64,000 nt of DNA from Gp1-AA133 sp964641665 (GTDB lineage Bacteria > Acidobacteriota > Terriglobia > Terriglobales > Acidobacteriaceae), in the NCBI GenBank assembly GCA_964641665.1, contig CAZXKO010000067.1, positions 6,206 to 70,205 on the forward strand. Reading direction: 5' to 3'. Below the pieces are notes generated by a model. That model saw only the letters and a list, made by a program, of their open reading frames with translations, searched no databases and was not told where the DNA came from. Below are positions 53,761 to 61,961 of the stretch, in pieces; the first letter of the stretch is position 1, and every line of letters begins with the position of its first letter. The translations under genes were made by a program, and so were the position numbers.

Positions 53761-54162
53761 ATGAGTTCTAACAAAAAGACGAACAGCAAATCGAGCAAGA
53801 CGAGCGAAGTCCTGATTCCGGAAAAATTGTACTTCCGCATCGGGGAAGTTGCGCGGCTCTGCCGACTCCCGGCGTACGTCCTGCGCTTCTGGGAAACCGA
53901 GTTCTCTCAACTAAAGCCGGTGAAGAGCAGTACCGGTCAGCGCATGTATCGCAAGCGCGACGTTGAGAATGTCGTCCGCATCAAGCAGCTGTTGTACGAA
54001 GAGGGATACACCATCGCGGGGGCGCGCCAGCATCTGCGCGACGAAGGCAAGACCGACAAGACCCAGGTCGCCCTTCCGTTCCCGGCCCACTCTCCTGCCA
54101 ATCTGCAACACATTCGACAGGGCTTGCAGGAGATCCTCACCATTCTCGCTCCGCGCCGCTAA
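53761..54162 (+). CDS. MerR-family transcriptional regulator
   Basis: 133 residues from ATG 53761; the open frame before it is non-coding. A basic Ser/Lys-rich N-terminus precedes a MerR helix-turn-helix (~24-92): 'LYFRIGEVARLCRLPAYVLRFWETEFSQLKPVKSSTGQRMYRKRDVENVVRIKQLL'. The 'RFWETEF' form is that of the short MerR-like regulators often found beside ihfA or in envelope-regulating roles. The last ~35 residues are too short for a typical ligand domain. No target operator was identified. Confidence 0.87.
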   Translation: MSSNKKTNSKSSKTSEVLIPEKLYFRIGEVARLCRLPAYVLRFWETEFSQLKPVKSSTGQRMYRKRDVENVVRIKQLLYEEGYTIAGARQHLRDEGKTDKTQVALPFPAHSPANLQHIRQGLQEILTILAPRR

Positions 54163-54276
54163 TCCCGAACCGTCGGACTGCTGTCCATTCCCATTTTGGG
54201 AACGACCCCCACCCTTAGTGACACAGGCGCTTGCGGAAGCAACTTATTCCCGGCAATGTGGAATCAGGAGCCTGCC

Positions 54277-54576
54277 ATGATGATCCAAGTGCTCGTGCAT
54301 CACGAAGTTGCTGACTACCAGAATTGGCGCGCCGCTTTCGACTCTGCACTCGACTTCCGCCAGCAAGGCGGCGAGCGCAACTGCCGCGTCTTCCGCACAG
54401 CCGGCAACCCAAACGACCTCACCCTGTTGTTCGAGTGGGAGGACCTGCCAAAGGCGCAGGGCTACATGAATTCGGAAGAACTCCGCAAGAAAATGAAACA
54501 GGCGGGCGTCGTCGGAACTCCCGAGATTCACTACCTGGCAGAGATGTATTCGATTCACCGCAGCGCGGCTGATTGA
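54277..54576 (+). CDS. Small ABM/dimeric alpha-beta barrel-like protein
   Basis: 99 residues from the ATG at 54277 with AGGAG seven bases upstream. The pattern 'MIQVLVHHEVADYQNWRAAFDSALDFRQQGGERNCRVFRTAG' followed by 'DLTLLFEWEDLPKAQGYMNSEELRKKM' is that of antibiotic-biosynthesis-monooxygenase-like ferredoxin folds that dimerise. Many members have no known substrate. It lies 114 bases after the MerR gene, which might control it. Confidence 0.72.
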   Translation: MMIQVLVHHEVADYQNWRAAFDSALDFRQQGGERNCRVFRTAGNPNDLTLLFEWEDLPKAQGYMNSEELRKKMKQAGVVGTPEIHYLAEMYSIHRSAAD

Positions 54577-54617
54577 ATACTGTTGCTTGGGTAGCGTGGC
54601 GAACCGGGGTCTGGATT

Positions 54618-54821
54618 TCAGCGTGCGGGGTCGGCCGGGTTGCCCGTGTTTACCGGCTCATCGAGCAGGATGCGGCTGGCACGTTGAGTTTCCTGAATGA
54701 GGGTGCGTTGCTTGGCGGTTTCCGCCTCGCCTTCTCCCGACATCACTGAACCTGCCGCGAGCGCAAACCGCAGAGCGTCTTTCTGGTCGTCGAAGTAGAG
54801 GATCACCTGCCGGGCCGCCAT
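54618..54821 (-). CDS. Small conserved protein of unknown function
   Basis: 67 residues from ATG 54821, which has AGGAG eight bases upstream; a longer in-frame start at 54893 exists without a clear ribosome site. The start 'MAARQVILYFDDQKDALRFALAAGSVM' looks like a beta strand and an amphipathic helix, a pattern I associate with short acidobacterial hypotheticals. No motif or partner suggests a function. Confidence 0.55.
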   Translation of the reverse strand: MAARQVILYFDDQKDALRFALAAGSVMSGEGEAETAKQRTLIQETQRASRILLDEPVNTGNPADPAR

Positions 54822-54991
54822 ACGCACTTCTCCTGACTCAAAATCGGGCGCGTGCGAATCCGTGGAATCATTCTGAAGGCCAAATCCGTCCATCAGAAAG
54901 TACCGTTCTTGGTACCCGCTACTGAAATTTGTTGGGCGGTTCGAGTAAGCTGCAACTCAACCCTTGCATCGGGCCAGGGAAGAGGGTTGCC

Positions 54992-55414
54992 GTGAAACGA
55001 CTCGCCGTTTACCTGTCACTGTTGCTGTCAGCCATGCCCGCTCAAGCCCAGGACAAGTCTCGCATCGTGGCGCTAGAGAACTCCTGGAACCAGGCCGAGT
55101 TGCATAACGACGCACACGCGGTGGATCTGCTGCTGGCCGACGACTTCGTCATGACCGTGGCCGATGGCTACACCCTGAACAAGGCCGCCATGCTGGCTTC
55201 GGTGCGCGACACCTCGTACCGTCCCGACGTGCTGCAGTCCGACAACATGGAGGTCCACATGTACGGCAACGCCGCCATCGTGACCGGATCGTATCTGGAA
55301 AAAGGCAAGGACAAGGGCAAGCCGTTCGAACGTCGAGGTCGCTTCACGGATACGTGGATCAACTTGGCGGGAGAGTGGCGATGCGTCGCCAGTCATTTCA
55401 GTTTGAAGCACTAG
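54992..55414 (+). CDS. Exported NTF2-like (DUF4440) protein
   Basis: 140 residues from GTG 54992, preceded by AGAGGG; this start opens a clean signal peptide ('MKRLAVYLSLLLSAMPAQAQ'). The mature part is a DUF4440/SnoaL-type cone fold: 'IVALENSWNQAELHNDAHAVDLLLADDFVMTVADG', 'NMEVHMYGNAAIVTGSYLEKG', 'RGRFTDTWINLAGEWRCVASHFS'. Such domains bind small ligands or act as enzymes; the substrate is unknown. Confidence 0.8.
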   Translation: MKRLAVYLSLLLSAMPAQAQDKSRIVALENSWNQAELHNDAHAVDLLLADDFVMTVADGYTLNKAAMLASVRDTSYRPDVLQSDNMEVHMYGNAAIVTGSYLEKGKDKGKPFERRGRFTDTWINLAGEWRCVASHFSLKH

Positions 55415-55553
55415 CCAACTTTCATTTCGAGGAACTCTATTAAGGGAAGCGACATCCCCACGTACAACCGTTGACACATACCCAACTCTCCAAGAGACGG
55501 GTATATTGATAAGAACTCTGGCCTGCAATCTAACCCTAAGGAGAAAAGAAGAA

Positions 55554-55958
55554 ATGCCTTCTTTGATGCGGCAGTTTGTCCGCGTATTTACGGCCTGCAC
55601 GCTCGCCATGGTGTTCGCAATCCCGCAGGACGCTTTCGCGCAGAACCATGTCGTCAGCCTGGCAGAACTCCAAGGCGCGACCGTCGCTTCCACCCAGGCT
55701 CGCCAGCGGAATATTGAAACCATTCGCGAGTTCGTCTCCTCGCCAACTGCCGAAAAGGCATTGAGATCCGCGCACCTCGACGCTAAACAGGTCAAGGACG
55801 CCGTTTCGCGTCTGAGCGATCAGGAACTGGCCCAGTTGGCTTCCCGGGCCAGCAAAGCGCAGGCGGACTTCGCGGCCGGCACTTTGAGCGATCGTGACCT
55901 GATCATCATCCTGATCGCGGTTGCCGCGCTCATCCTGATTATCGTGGCGGTTCGCTGA
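55554..55958 (+). CDS. PA2779-family exported protein
   Basis: 134 residues from ATG 55554, with AAGGAG 11 bases upstream. A signal peptide (to ~28, 'FAIPQDAFAQ') is followed by a helical domain ('IREFVSSPTAEKALRSAHLDAKQVKDAVSRLSDQELAQLASR') and a C-terminal membrane helix ('LIIILIAVAALILIIVAV'). This matches the PA2779 family of Pseudomonas, which is encoded next to a C39-like peptidase with TPRs, as here. A TATATT at 55502-55507 may be its -10. The C39 gene begins 21 bases downstream, so they form an operon. Function not established. Confidence 0.82.
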   Translation: MPSLMRQFVRVFTACTLAMVFAIPQDAFAQNHVVSLAELQGATVASTQARQRNIETIREFVSSPTAEKALRSAHLDAKQVKDAVSRLSDQELAQLASRASKAQADFAAGTLSDRDLIIILIAVAALILIIVAVR

Positions 55959-55978
55959 ACTCGGTCGCGCGAGGAACT

Positions 55979-56545
55979 ATGCCGAAGAGCATCTCCGGAA
56001 TTCTGTTGGCTCTGCTGCTGGCGTGCGGACTCGTGTACGCCGCCGAGGCTTCCGGAGTCTGGCTGGATGTTCCTTTCGTGAAGCAGGAAAAGTACGGCTG
56101 CGGCGCTGCCAGCGTTGCGATGGTCATGCAATTCTGGCAGCGCCAGCAAGGCCGCCCGTTGGATGCGGCCTCGGACGCCGAGCAGATTCAACGCACCCTC
56201 TATGCTTCCCGGGCACATGGGATCTACGCCTCCGATCTGGAGCATTACCTAGAACACCACGGATTTCGCACGTTCGCGTTCCAGGGTGCACCGGACGACC
56301 TTCGGCAGCATCTTGAAAAAGGTCGCCCCCTGATCGTCGCCCTGAGGCCCGGCGGCCACCTCCCGCTCCACTATGCAGTCGTCACCGGACTGGACCCCGG
56401 CCATGGCCTGATCTTGCTGAACGACCCCGCCGAACGCAAGCTGCTCAGCCAGGAACAGTCAGGTTTCGAAAGAGAATGGAAAGGGGCTGGCAATTGGATA
56501 TTGCTGGCCGTGCCTCAGTCCGAGGGGGCATCATCCGCACGCTAG
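55979..56545 (+). CDS. Exported C39-like cysteine peptidase (PA2778-like)
   Basis: 188 residues. A signal peptide (1-24) is followed by a C39 peptidase-like domain with the nucleophile segment 'LDVPFVKQEKYGCGAASVAMVM' (Cys about 41), the His segment 'LPLHYAVVTGLD' and the Asp in 'LLNDPAERK'. The order Cys-His-Asp is intact, so it may be active. In Pseudomonas PA2778 this domain is fused to TPRs; here the TPR part is a separate next gene that overlaps by 70 bases, indicating coupled translation. A processing or crosslinking role in the envelope is inferred. Confidence 0.85.
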   Translation: MPKSISGILLALLLACGLVYAAEASGVWLDVPFVKQEKYGCGAASVAMVMQFWQRQQGRPLDAASDAEQIQRTLYASRAHGIYASDLEHYLEHHGFRTFAFQGAPDDLRQHLEKGRPLIVALRPGGHLPLHYAVVTGLDPGHGLILLNDPAERKLLSQEQSGFEREWKGAGNWILLAVPQSEGASSAR

Positions 56546-58245
56546 GCTTGTTGCTTTTTCTGCAGGCCGCGGCCCTGCCCGGATGCTCCCAGCCATCTCC
56601 CCCAACCGCCCAATCATCGACTGATTCCATCGACCAACGCTCCGCCAGGATCAAGCGGCTCTTCATAGAACAACGCTGGGGCGAGATCGCTCGCGAGGTC
56701 ACGAGCCCATCCGCAAACGACGCCGACATCGACTACTACTACGGCAGCGCCTTGGCGCAGCTCGGCCGGCTCGACGACGCGCGCGACGCTTTTCTCGCGG
56801 GACGTAGGATCTCCCCGCGTGATAAACGTTTTCCCATCGAACTCGGGGGCATCGCGTTCAAGCAAAAGCAATATCCCAGTGCTGCCGCCTGGCTGCGACG
56901 AGCCCTGCGCTTGGATCCCAGCGACGCCTACGCTAACGATTTCCTTGGAACCGTCTATTTTCTTGAGGACAATCTCGATGCCGCGCTAAAGTGTTGGAAT
57001 CGAATCGCCAAACCGCAAATCGATACCGTGCGGCCCGACCACTCCCTGCGCGTCCGTCCCGCTCTTCTCGATCGCGCCCTGGCGTTCTCGCCCGCGAGCG
57101 AACTGCGCCTCGCCGACCTTGAGACCAGCCGGGCACGATTGGCAGGTCTTGGGATATTTCCCGCCGCCCGCCTCCAACTGGCCGCACGCCCGGACGGGAA
57201 ATTCGATGTCACCCTGAGCCTCCAGGAGCGCAACCGCTGGGGCAGCAATGTCTTGGAAGCGCTGCTTTCGGCCTTGAGCGGCGTGGCATACCAGACCCTT
57301 TACCCCGCATACTTCAACGTCGACGGTTCGGCCATCAACGTCACGTCCCTGGTGCGCTGGGATGCGCAAAAGCGCCGCCTCGAAACCGGGATCTCCGGGC
57401 CTCTTCACGAGAATCCAAAATGGCGCTATCGAGTCGGCGCCGATTTGCGGAATGAGAATTGGGACCTTCGCGACTCTTTCGCCGGCCCCGCGCCGGTTCT
57501 CGCCTCGCTCAATCTGCGCCGCGAAGCAGGTAGCGTGGAGATCGAATCGTTCCATAGCGGACGCTGGGGCTGGTCCGCCGGCGCCGAGTTCTCCCATCGC
57601 GAGTACCGCCGCGTAGCGCCGGGCGCGACCCTCACTCCAGAACTCCTGCTCTCAGGTCCACAGCTCAAGCAGATCGCGGCCATTCACTGTGACTGGCTCC
57701 GCGTGCCCGACCGGCGGTTGACCATCGAGACCAGCGCGTCTTCTCAGCTGGCCCGCATCTGGTCAGAACCCGCGCACGCCTTCGCCAAGCTGCAGGGAGG
57801 GATTCTGGCCCACTGGTTCCCCAAGGCGGAAGGCGATGACTACGAAGCGCGATCGCAGATTCGCGCCGGAGCCAGCGCAGGCCAGCCGCCGTTCGACGAG
57901 CTCTACATGCTGGGCATGGAGCGCGACAACGATCTCTGGATGCGGGCCCACGTCGGCACGCGTAACGGCCGCAAAGGCAGTGCGCCTCTTGGCCGGCGTT
58001 ATTTCCTCTCCAACTGCGAGATCGACAAGAACGTCTATGGGAACGGCCTGATCACATTGAAGCTTGCGCCCTTCCTCGACAGCGGCAGGGTCACCGACCC
58101 TGCGCAAAATCTCGGATCGCCAAAGTGGCTTTGGGATACCGGCGCGCAAGCCAAACTGCGGGTGCTTGGTGTCGGAGTAACTTTCGTCTACGGAAAGGAT
58201 CTGCGGACGGGAAACAATGCGTTCTACTTCACAGCGCGCCCATGA
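56476..58245 (+). CDS. TPR protein with POTRA-like segment and outer-membrane beta-barrel
   Basis: 589 residues. The N-terminus has a lipobox-like 'LPGC' after a hydrophobic run, so it may be a lipoprotein; the ATG at 56476 gives an unusually long leader, and a TTG a few codons on is an alternative start. TPR units lie at ~80-165 ('YYYGSALAQLGRLDDARDAFL', 'AAAWLRRALRLDPSDAYANDF'). A POTRA-like strand-helix unit follows at ~205-255 ('ARLAGLGIFPAARLQLAARPDG'). The rest alternates polar and non-polar residues like a transmembrane barrel and ends in an aromatic strand ('NAFYFTARP'). It overlaps the C39 gene by 70 bases. Confidence 0.72.
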   Translation: MERGWQLDIAGRASVRGGIIRTLGLLLFLQAAALPGCSQPSPPTAQSSTDSIDQRSARIKRLFIEQRWGEIAREVTSPSANDADIDYYYGSALAQLGRLDDARDAFLAGRRISPRDKRFPIELGGIAFKQKQYPSAAAWLRRALRLDPSDAYANDFLGTVYFLEDNLDAALKCWNRIAKPQIDTVRPDHSLRVRPALLDRALAFSPASELRLADLETSRARLAGLGIFPAARLQLAARPDGKFDVTLSLQERNRWGSNVLEALLSALSGVAYQTLYPAYFNVDGSAINVTSLVRWDAQKRRLETGISGPLHENPKWRYRVGADLRNENWDLRDSFAGPAPVLASLNLRREAGSVEIESFHSGRWGWSAGAEFSHREYRRVAPGATLTPELLLSGPQLKQIAAIHCDWLRVPDRRLTIETSASSQLARIWSEPAHAFAKLQGGILAHWFPKAEGDDYEARSQIRAGASAGQPPFDELYMLGMERDNDLWMRAHVGTRNGRKGSAPLGRRYFLSNCEIDKNVYGNGLITLKLAPFLDSGRVTDPAQNLGSPKWLWDTGAQAKLRVLGVGVTFVYGKDLRTGNNAFYFTARP

Positions 58246-58314
58246 ACAGGAAAGACAGGCCTCTGCGCCACAATTCAAACGGCGCCGAGGTCCGACTAAA
58301 GAACTGCGCAATGC

Positions 58315-58845
58315 TTACTGCGCGCGTCCCACTTCGACGTAATCACGACCAACGTACAACCGGTATTTGCCGCCCGAACTGACAATCTGCAGCGGCACCG
58401 GCCGCTTGATCTCGGCGTCTTTCGTTGATGATCCCTGTAGAACATCATGGGCGCCCAGATCCATGGCGACGAACTTGTCCTCGGCCAGGAATCCGATCCC
58501 GTACGCGCCTACTGGCAATTTCTGTCCGCCAACCTGAAGCGCCACTTCCGTGATCAGATATCCCTGATATTTCTGCCGGATGTCTGAAGAGTATCCGGAA
58601 CTGTCGACCAACCCAGCCAGCACGTAGGCGTCGTCGCCGAAATGAATTCCTCCCGTGTTGCGCATTTGCACAGGTGCAACCTGCCCGCGGAAAAATACCT
58701 GGGCCGGAAAAATCTTGCCTGTGATTTCCGACGCTTTGAGCGCTGACTCTTTACCTTCGGGCGCGCCAACAATCGCTGACGGCACCAACACCACGGCCAG
58801 AACAATCAAAGCGATGAATGTCGCCCACATTTTTGTGCGAGGCAT
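58315..58845 (-). CDS. Exported protein of unknown function
   Basis: 176 residues from ATG 58845 with GGGAG about ten bases upstream; an in-frame start at 58881 is weaker. The N-terminus is a membrane or signal helix ('MWATFIALIVLAVVLVPSAIVGA'). The mature part contains 'GKIFPAQVFFRGQVAPVQMRNTGGIHFG', 'GYLITEVALQVGGQKLPVGAYGIGFL' and a strand-rich end, suggesting a beta-sandwich. This type recurs in Acidobacteria as a hypothetical protein. It converges on the TPR-barrel gene. Confidence 0.65.
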   Translation of the reverse strand: MPRTKMWATFIALIVLAVVLVPSAIVGAPEGKESALKASEITGKIFPAQVFFRGQVAPVQMRNTGGIHFGDDAYVLAGLVDSSGYSSDIRQKYQGYLITEVALQVGGQKLPVGAYGIGFLAEDKFVAMDLGAHDVLQGSSTKDAEIKRPVPLQIVSSGGKYRLYVGRDYVEVGRAQ

Positions 58846-59017
58846 GATGGAACTCTCCCTTCGATCTCTCGTAGGTTTCAAATTACGACGGCGGCTATTC
58901 TAACTGGTGTGAACAGCCTGTGGAGAAATTGCTCTTCCTCTAGCGAAGAAAGGGAGCTCTGGTACCAAAACGGGAAAGGCGTGCGACCGAACAGAAATTG
59001 CCCATCCAATAGGATGC

Positions 59018-59692
59018 TTACTCGAACTGCCGTCGAAATCCGGCGAACTCCTGCTTTAGGTCCGCAATCTCTTTCTGAAGGCTGGCGATTTCCTCTTCGA
59101 GTCGCGCAATGCGTTCGTCCTCGGCGGGGCTGTCCCCCCGCGCTTCCGACGCTACCGGTGGCGCATCCCATTCCGGTTTGCCTCCGCACAATAGATGCGC
59201 GTAACGCGATTCCTTCGTTCCTGGCTGCCGGGGAAGCACTTTGGCCAGCGGTTCCTCCCGAGTCATCAGCTTCTGCAAAGTCGATTGCACGTCAGTCAGA
59301 TCTTCGAAGCGGTGCATGCGCTCAGTCCGCCCCCGCAACTCGCCCGGCGTCTGCGGGCCGCGCAGCATCAGCACGCACAACACTGCCGTCTCACGACGCG
59401 TGAAGTTAAACGCCTCCTGCATGCGGTGCTCGTACTTGGGAACGCGGCTGTCGGCAGTGCTCGCGGTCCCTGCCAGTCCCTTCTCGTTCAGGGAGTGCAG
59501 CGCCTGCCGTACCACTTCTTCGTTCAGACTCATGACCGGGTCGCGGTTCGACTTCTGATTGCACGCATTCACCAGCGCATTGATCGACAGCGGATAGTAG
59601 TCGGGAGTCGTGATCTCCTTCTCCACGAGCGACCCCAGCACACGAACTTCAGCTTCGTTCAGAAGGACGTTGGTAGCGCGAAACGCTGTCAT
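59018..59692 (-). CDS. YceH/DUF480-family protein
   Basis: 224 residues from ATG 59692; the open frame upstream is not family-like. Two winged-helix domains cover ~10-165: 'LLNEAEVRVLGSLVEKEITTPDYYPLSINALVNACNQKSNRDPV' and 'NFTRRETAVLCVLMLRGPQTPGELRGRTERMHRF', the defining YceH segments. A coiled-coil C-terminus ('RLEEEIASLQKEIADLKQEF') ends it. The exact function is unknown; the fold suggests DNA or protein binding in the cytoplasm. Confidence 0.9.
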   Translation of the reverse strand: MTAFRATNVLLNEAEVRVLGSLVEKEITTPDYYPLSINALVNACNQKSNRDPVMSLNEEVVRQALHSLNEKGLAGTASTADSRVPKYEHRMQEAFNFTRRETAVLCVLMLRGPQTPGELRGRTERMHRFEDLTDVQSTLQKLMTREEPLAKVLPRQPGTKESRYAHLLCGGKPEWDAPPVASEARGDSPAEDERIARLEEEIASLQKEIADLKQEFAGFRRQFE

Positions 59693-59850
59693 AGAAGTGG
59701 CGAGACTCCCGCATCCCGGGCGGGAACCCGAGATGTCCGAGGATGCGGGGGATGCGTCGCTATAGTACCGGGGACAGGCAAACCTCTGCAAAACCACGAA
59801 AGTAATCGTCTAGTAACCTGGTCGAATACACGCGAAAAACGGGGATTTCT

Positions 59851-59888
59851 GGAGACCTGAGGCCTGACCCCTAAAACCTGACACCTGA
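59851..59888. repeat. Degenerate CCTGA-type short tandem repeat
   Basis: GACCTGAGGCCTGACCCC...AACCTGACACCTGA contains four copies of CCTGA with irregular spacing between two genes. The last copy forms a small palindrome with TTTCAGG at the end of the PilZ gene. Confidence 0.4.
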
Positions 59889-59890
59889 TT

Positions 59891-60307
59891 TCAGGGAATG
59901 AACTTCCCGAAGGTCCGGAGGGTAGCGACCTCTTTTCGCAATCGCTCGATCTCCAGTTCTTTGCGCCGAAGCACGGTGCGCACGTCGTCGCTCGATGGGG
60001 CCGCCGGAGAGGTCGCCGCGTGCTCGGGTTTGTCGACCCCCAGTGGCGTGAGGAACTCCAAACCAAAGCAGAAGCCCGTCCGGTTGCGGACGATAGCTGC
60101 TACCCGGGCCCCAGAAGTCTGAAACTCAATGTCCATTAGATCGCCCGGCTTTAAAGGCACTCCGGCATACAGCGTCATCCCGCCTTCGCTCATTTCGATA
60201 CCGCGACCGTGCACTGTAAGCTTGGAGTCACCACCACGAGGAAAAACGAGAACGGGGAGTTCAACCGGATGCCGCGGCCAACGGCGCGTGTTTGCAGGGG
60301 AGGACAT
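59891..60307 (-). CDS. Small PilZ-domain protein
   Basis: 138 residues. PilZ domain at ~6-95: the N-terminal Arg motif is 'RRWPRHPV' and the second motif is 'EMSEGGMTLYAG' (an E-x-S-x-x-G form of the usual D/N-x-S-x-x-G), followed by 'LKPGDLMDIEFQTSG' and 'FGLEFL'. Both c-di-GMP-contact motifs are close to consensus, so binding is plausible. The last ~40 residues are a short helical, Arg/Glu-rich tail. No attached effector domain is present. Confidence 0.85.
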   Translation of the reverse strand: MSSPANTRRWPRHPVELPVLVFPRGGDSKLTVHGRGIEMSEGGMTLYAGVPLKPGDLMDIEFQTSGARVAAIVRNRTGFCFGLEFLTPLGVDKPEHAATSPAAPSSDDVRTVLRRKELEIERLRKEVATLRTFGKFIP

Positions 60308-60463
60308 CCTTCACACCGCCAAACTTGAGGAGTGATGTTATTCGCGCCGCAAGTCGCTGGGCAAGATTACGAAGGTATGGAGCACCAGTTACGCACCGTC
60401 CTCCAGTCCGGACCAGGCCAGCTTTCCGGCGCTCGTCCGTCCTGTGGTTAAATTCAGCTCAGC

Positions 60464-61897
60464 ATGAGACCCCTTGACGTTTCTCCCGAAGACTTTCGCC
60501 GTCTCGCTGCCAACGTGACGGCGCTCTCCGTGAGGTATCTCTCTACGCTCGATACTCGCTCCGTCTTTCCCCCGACCAGCGGCGCGGAGGCCGAACGCCT
60601 CTTCGCCCTGAAGTTGCCGGAGCAGGGCATGCACGACGCCGCCTTCGCGGCGCTCCCCGATGTCGTGGAGCATTCCCGCGCCCAAAACGGGCGCTTCTTC
60701 GGCTACGTGCAAGGCCCGGGAGAACCCATCGCTGCTCTCGGTGACCTGCTCGCCTCCGTTCTGAACCAGAACATGACCGCCTGGCGCTCTTCGCCGGCCG
60801 GAGTCACCATCGAGCGCACGGTCGTGGGCTGGCTGGCGGAAGCCGTCGGCTGCCAGGGTTTCCTTGGGACCCTCACCGGTGGGGGCTCAGCCGCTAACCT
60901 CATGGGCCTGGCCATGGCGCGCGAAGCCAAGACGCCCGCGAACGAGCACGGTCTGTACGGTGCAAACGGTGGCGTGATCTACGCTTCGGAGCAGGTGCAC
61001 ATGGCTGTGCCCAAGGCGGTGGCCATGCTTGGAATCGGTCGCGAAAACCTGCGTTACATCCCGTGCGACGATGCGTACCGCATGCGGGTGGCGGAACTGG
61101 AGCGTGCGATTGTCGAGGACGTAGGACGCGGGCGAACCCCGATCGCCGTCGTAGCGTCAGCAGGCACGGTAAACACGGGAGCAATCGACCCGCTGCGTGA
61201 CATCGCGGCCATCGCCCGTGCTCATGGGGTTTGGATGCATGTGGATGGTGCCTACGGTGCATTGGCCGCGATCGCCGCGCCCGAGAAGTTCGACGGCCTT
61301 GCGCTGGCGGATTCACTTTCACTCGATCCCCACAAATGGCTCTACCAGCCGCTCGACTGCGGCTGCCTCTTGTATCGCGATGTCGCGCAGGCGCGCCAGA
61401 CCTTCACCTACACCGGAACCTACGCCAAACAGCTCAGCGCGGACCCAACCGAGGGGTTCGCCTTCTTCGAAGAGTCGATTGAGCTCTCGCGACGCTTCCG
61501 CGCGTTGAAACTTTGGCTTTCGTTGCGCTATCACGGGTTGGAGGGATTCCGGTCCGCGATCCGCCAGGACCTGGACCACGCGCAACGGCTCGCAGCGGCA
61601 GTCGAGACCTGCCCTGCGCTGGAGCGAGTGGGCCCGCCCGTCGAGTTGAGCGCTGTCTGCTTCCGTCATCGCGTGAGTCGGGACGCCAGCGAAGCAGCGC
61701 GCAATCGCTTCAACCTTGAGCTTCTCAAGCGCATGATCGCGCGGGGCCGCGTGTACCTCTCGAATACAGAGCTGCACAGCAAGTTCTGTCTGCGGGCGTG
61801 CGTCGTAAACCCTCTTACAAAGGATTCGGATATCGACGCGGTGGTTCCTGAAGTGCTTGAGACGGCGCGCGAACTCGCAGGCGGACCCGCCACGTAA
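60464..61897 (+). CDS. PLP-dependent group II amino-acid decarboxylase
   Basis: 477 residues. Fold-type I PLP enzyme like aromatic-L-amino-acid, tyrosine or glutamate decarboxylases. Motifs: 'GRFFGYVQGPGEPIAALGDLLASVLNQNMTAW', 'GTLTGGGSAANLMGLAMAR', 'SEQVHMAVPKAVAMLG', 'ASAGTVNTGAIDPL', 'WMHVDGAYG' and the PLP Lys in 'DPHKWLYQP' (K291). The substrate cannot be fixed from sequence; the overall form is closest to the aromatic-amino-acid group. It is followed by the selenoprotein gene 64 bases later. Confidence 0.9.
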   Translation: MRPLDVSPEDFRRLAANVTALSVRYLSTLDTRSVFPPTSGAEAERLFALKLPEQGMHDAAFAALPDVVEHSRAQNGRFFGYVQGPGEPIAALGDLLASVLNQNMTAWRSSPAGVTIERTVVGWLAEAVGCQGFLGTLTGGGSAANLMGLAMAREAKTPANEHGLYGANGGVIYASEQVHMAVPKAVAMLGIGRENLRYIPCDDAYRMRVAELERAIVEDVGRGRTPIAVVASAGTVNTGAIDPLRDIAAIARAHGVWMHVDGAYGALAAIAAPEKFDGLALADSLSLDPHKWLYQPLDCGCLLYRDVAQARQTFTYTGTYAKQLSADPTEGFAFFEESIELSRRFRALKLWLSLRYHGLEGFRSAIRQDLDHAQRLAAAVETCPALERVGPPVELSAVCFRHRVSRDASEAARNRFNLELLKRMIARGRVYLSNTELHSKFCLRACVVNPLTKDSDIDAVVPEVLETARELAGGPAT

Positions 61898-61961
61898 GGT
61901 GGAAGAGAGATTACAATTTTTCTCAAGGCTGTTTTTTTTCGAATCCAGGAGGCCGATCCGG

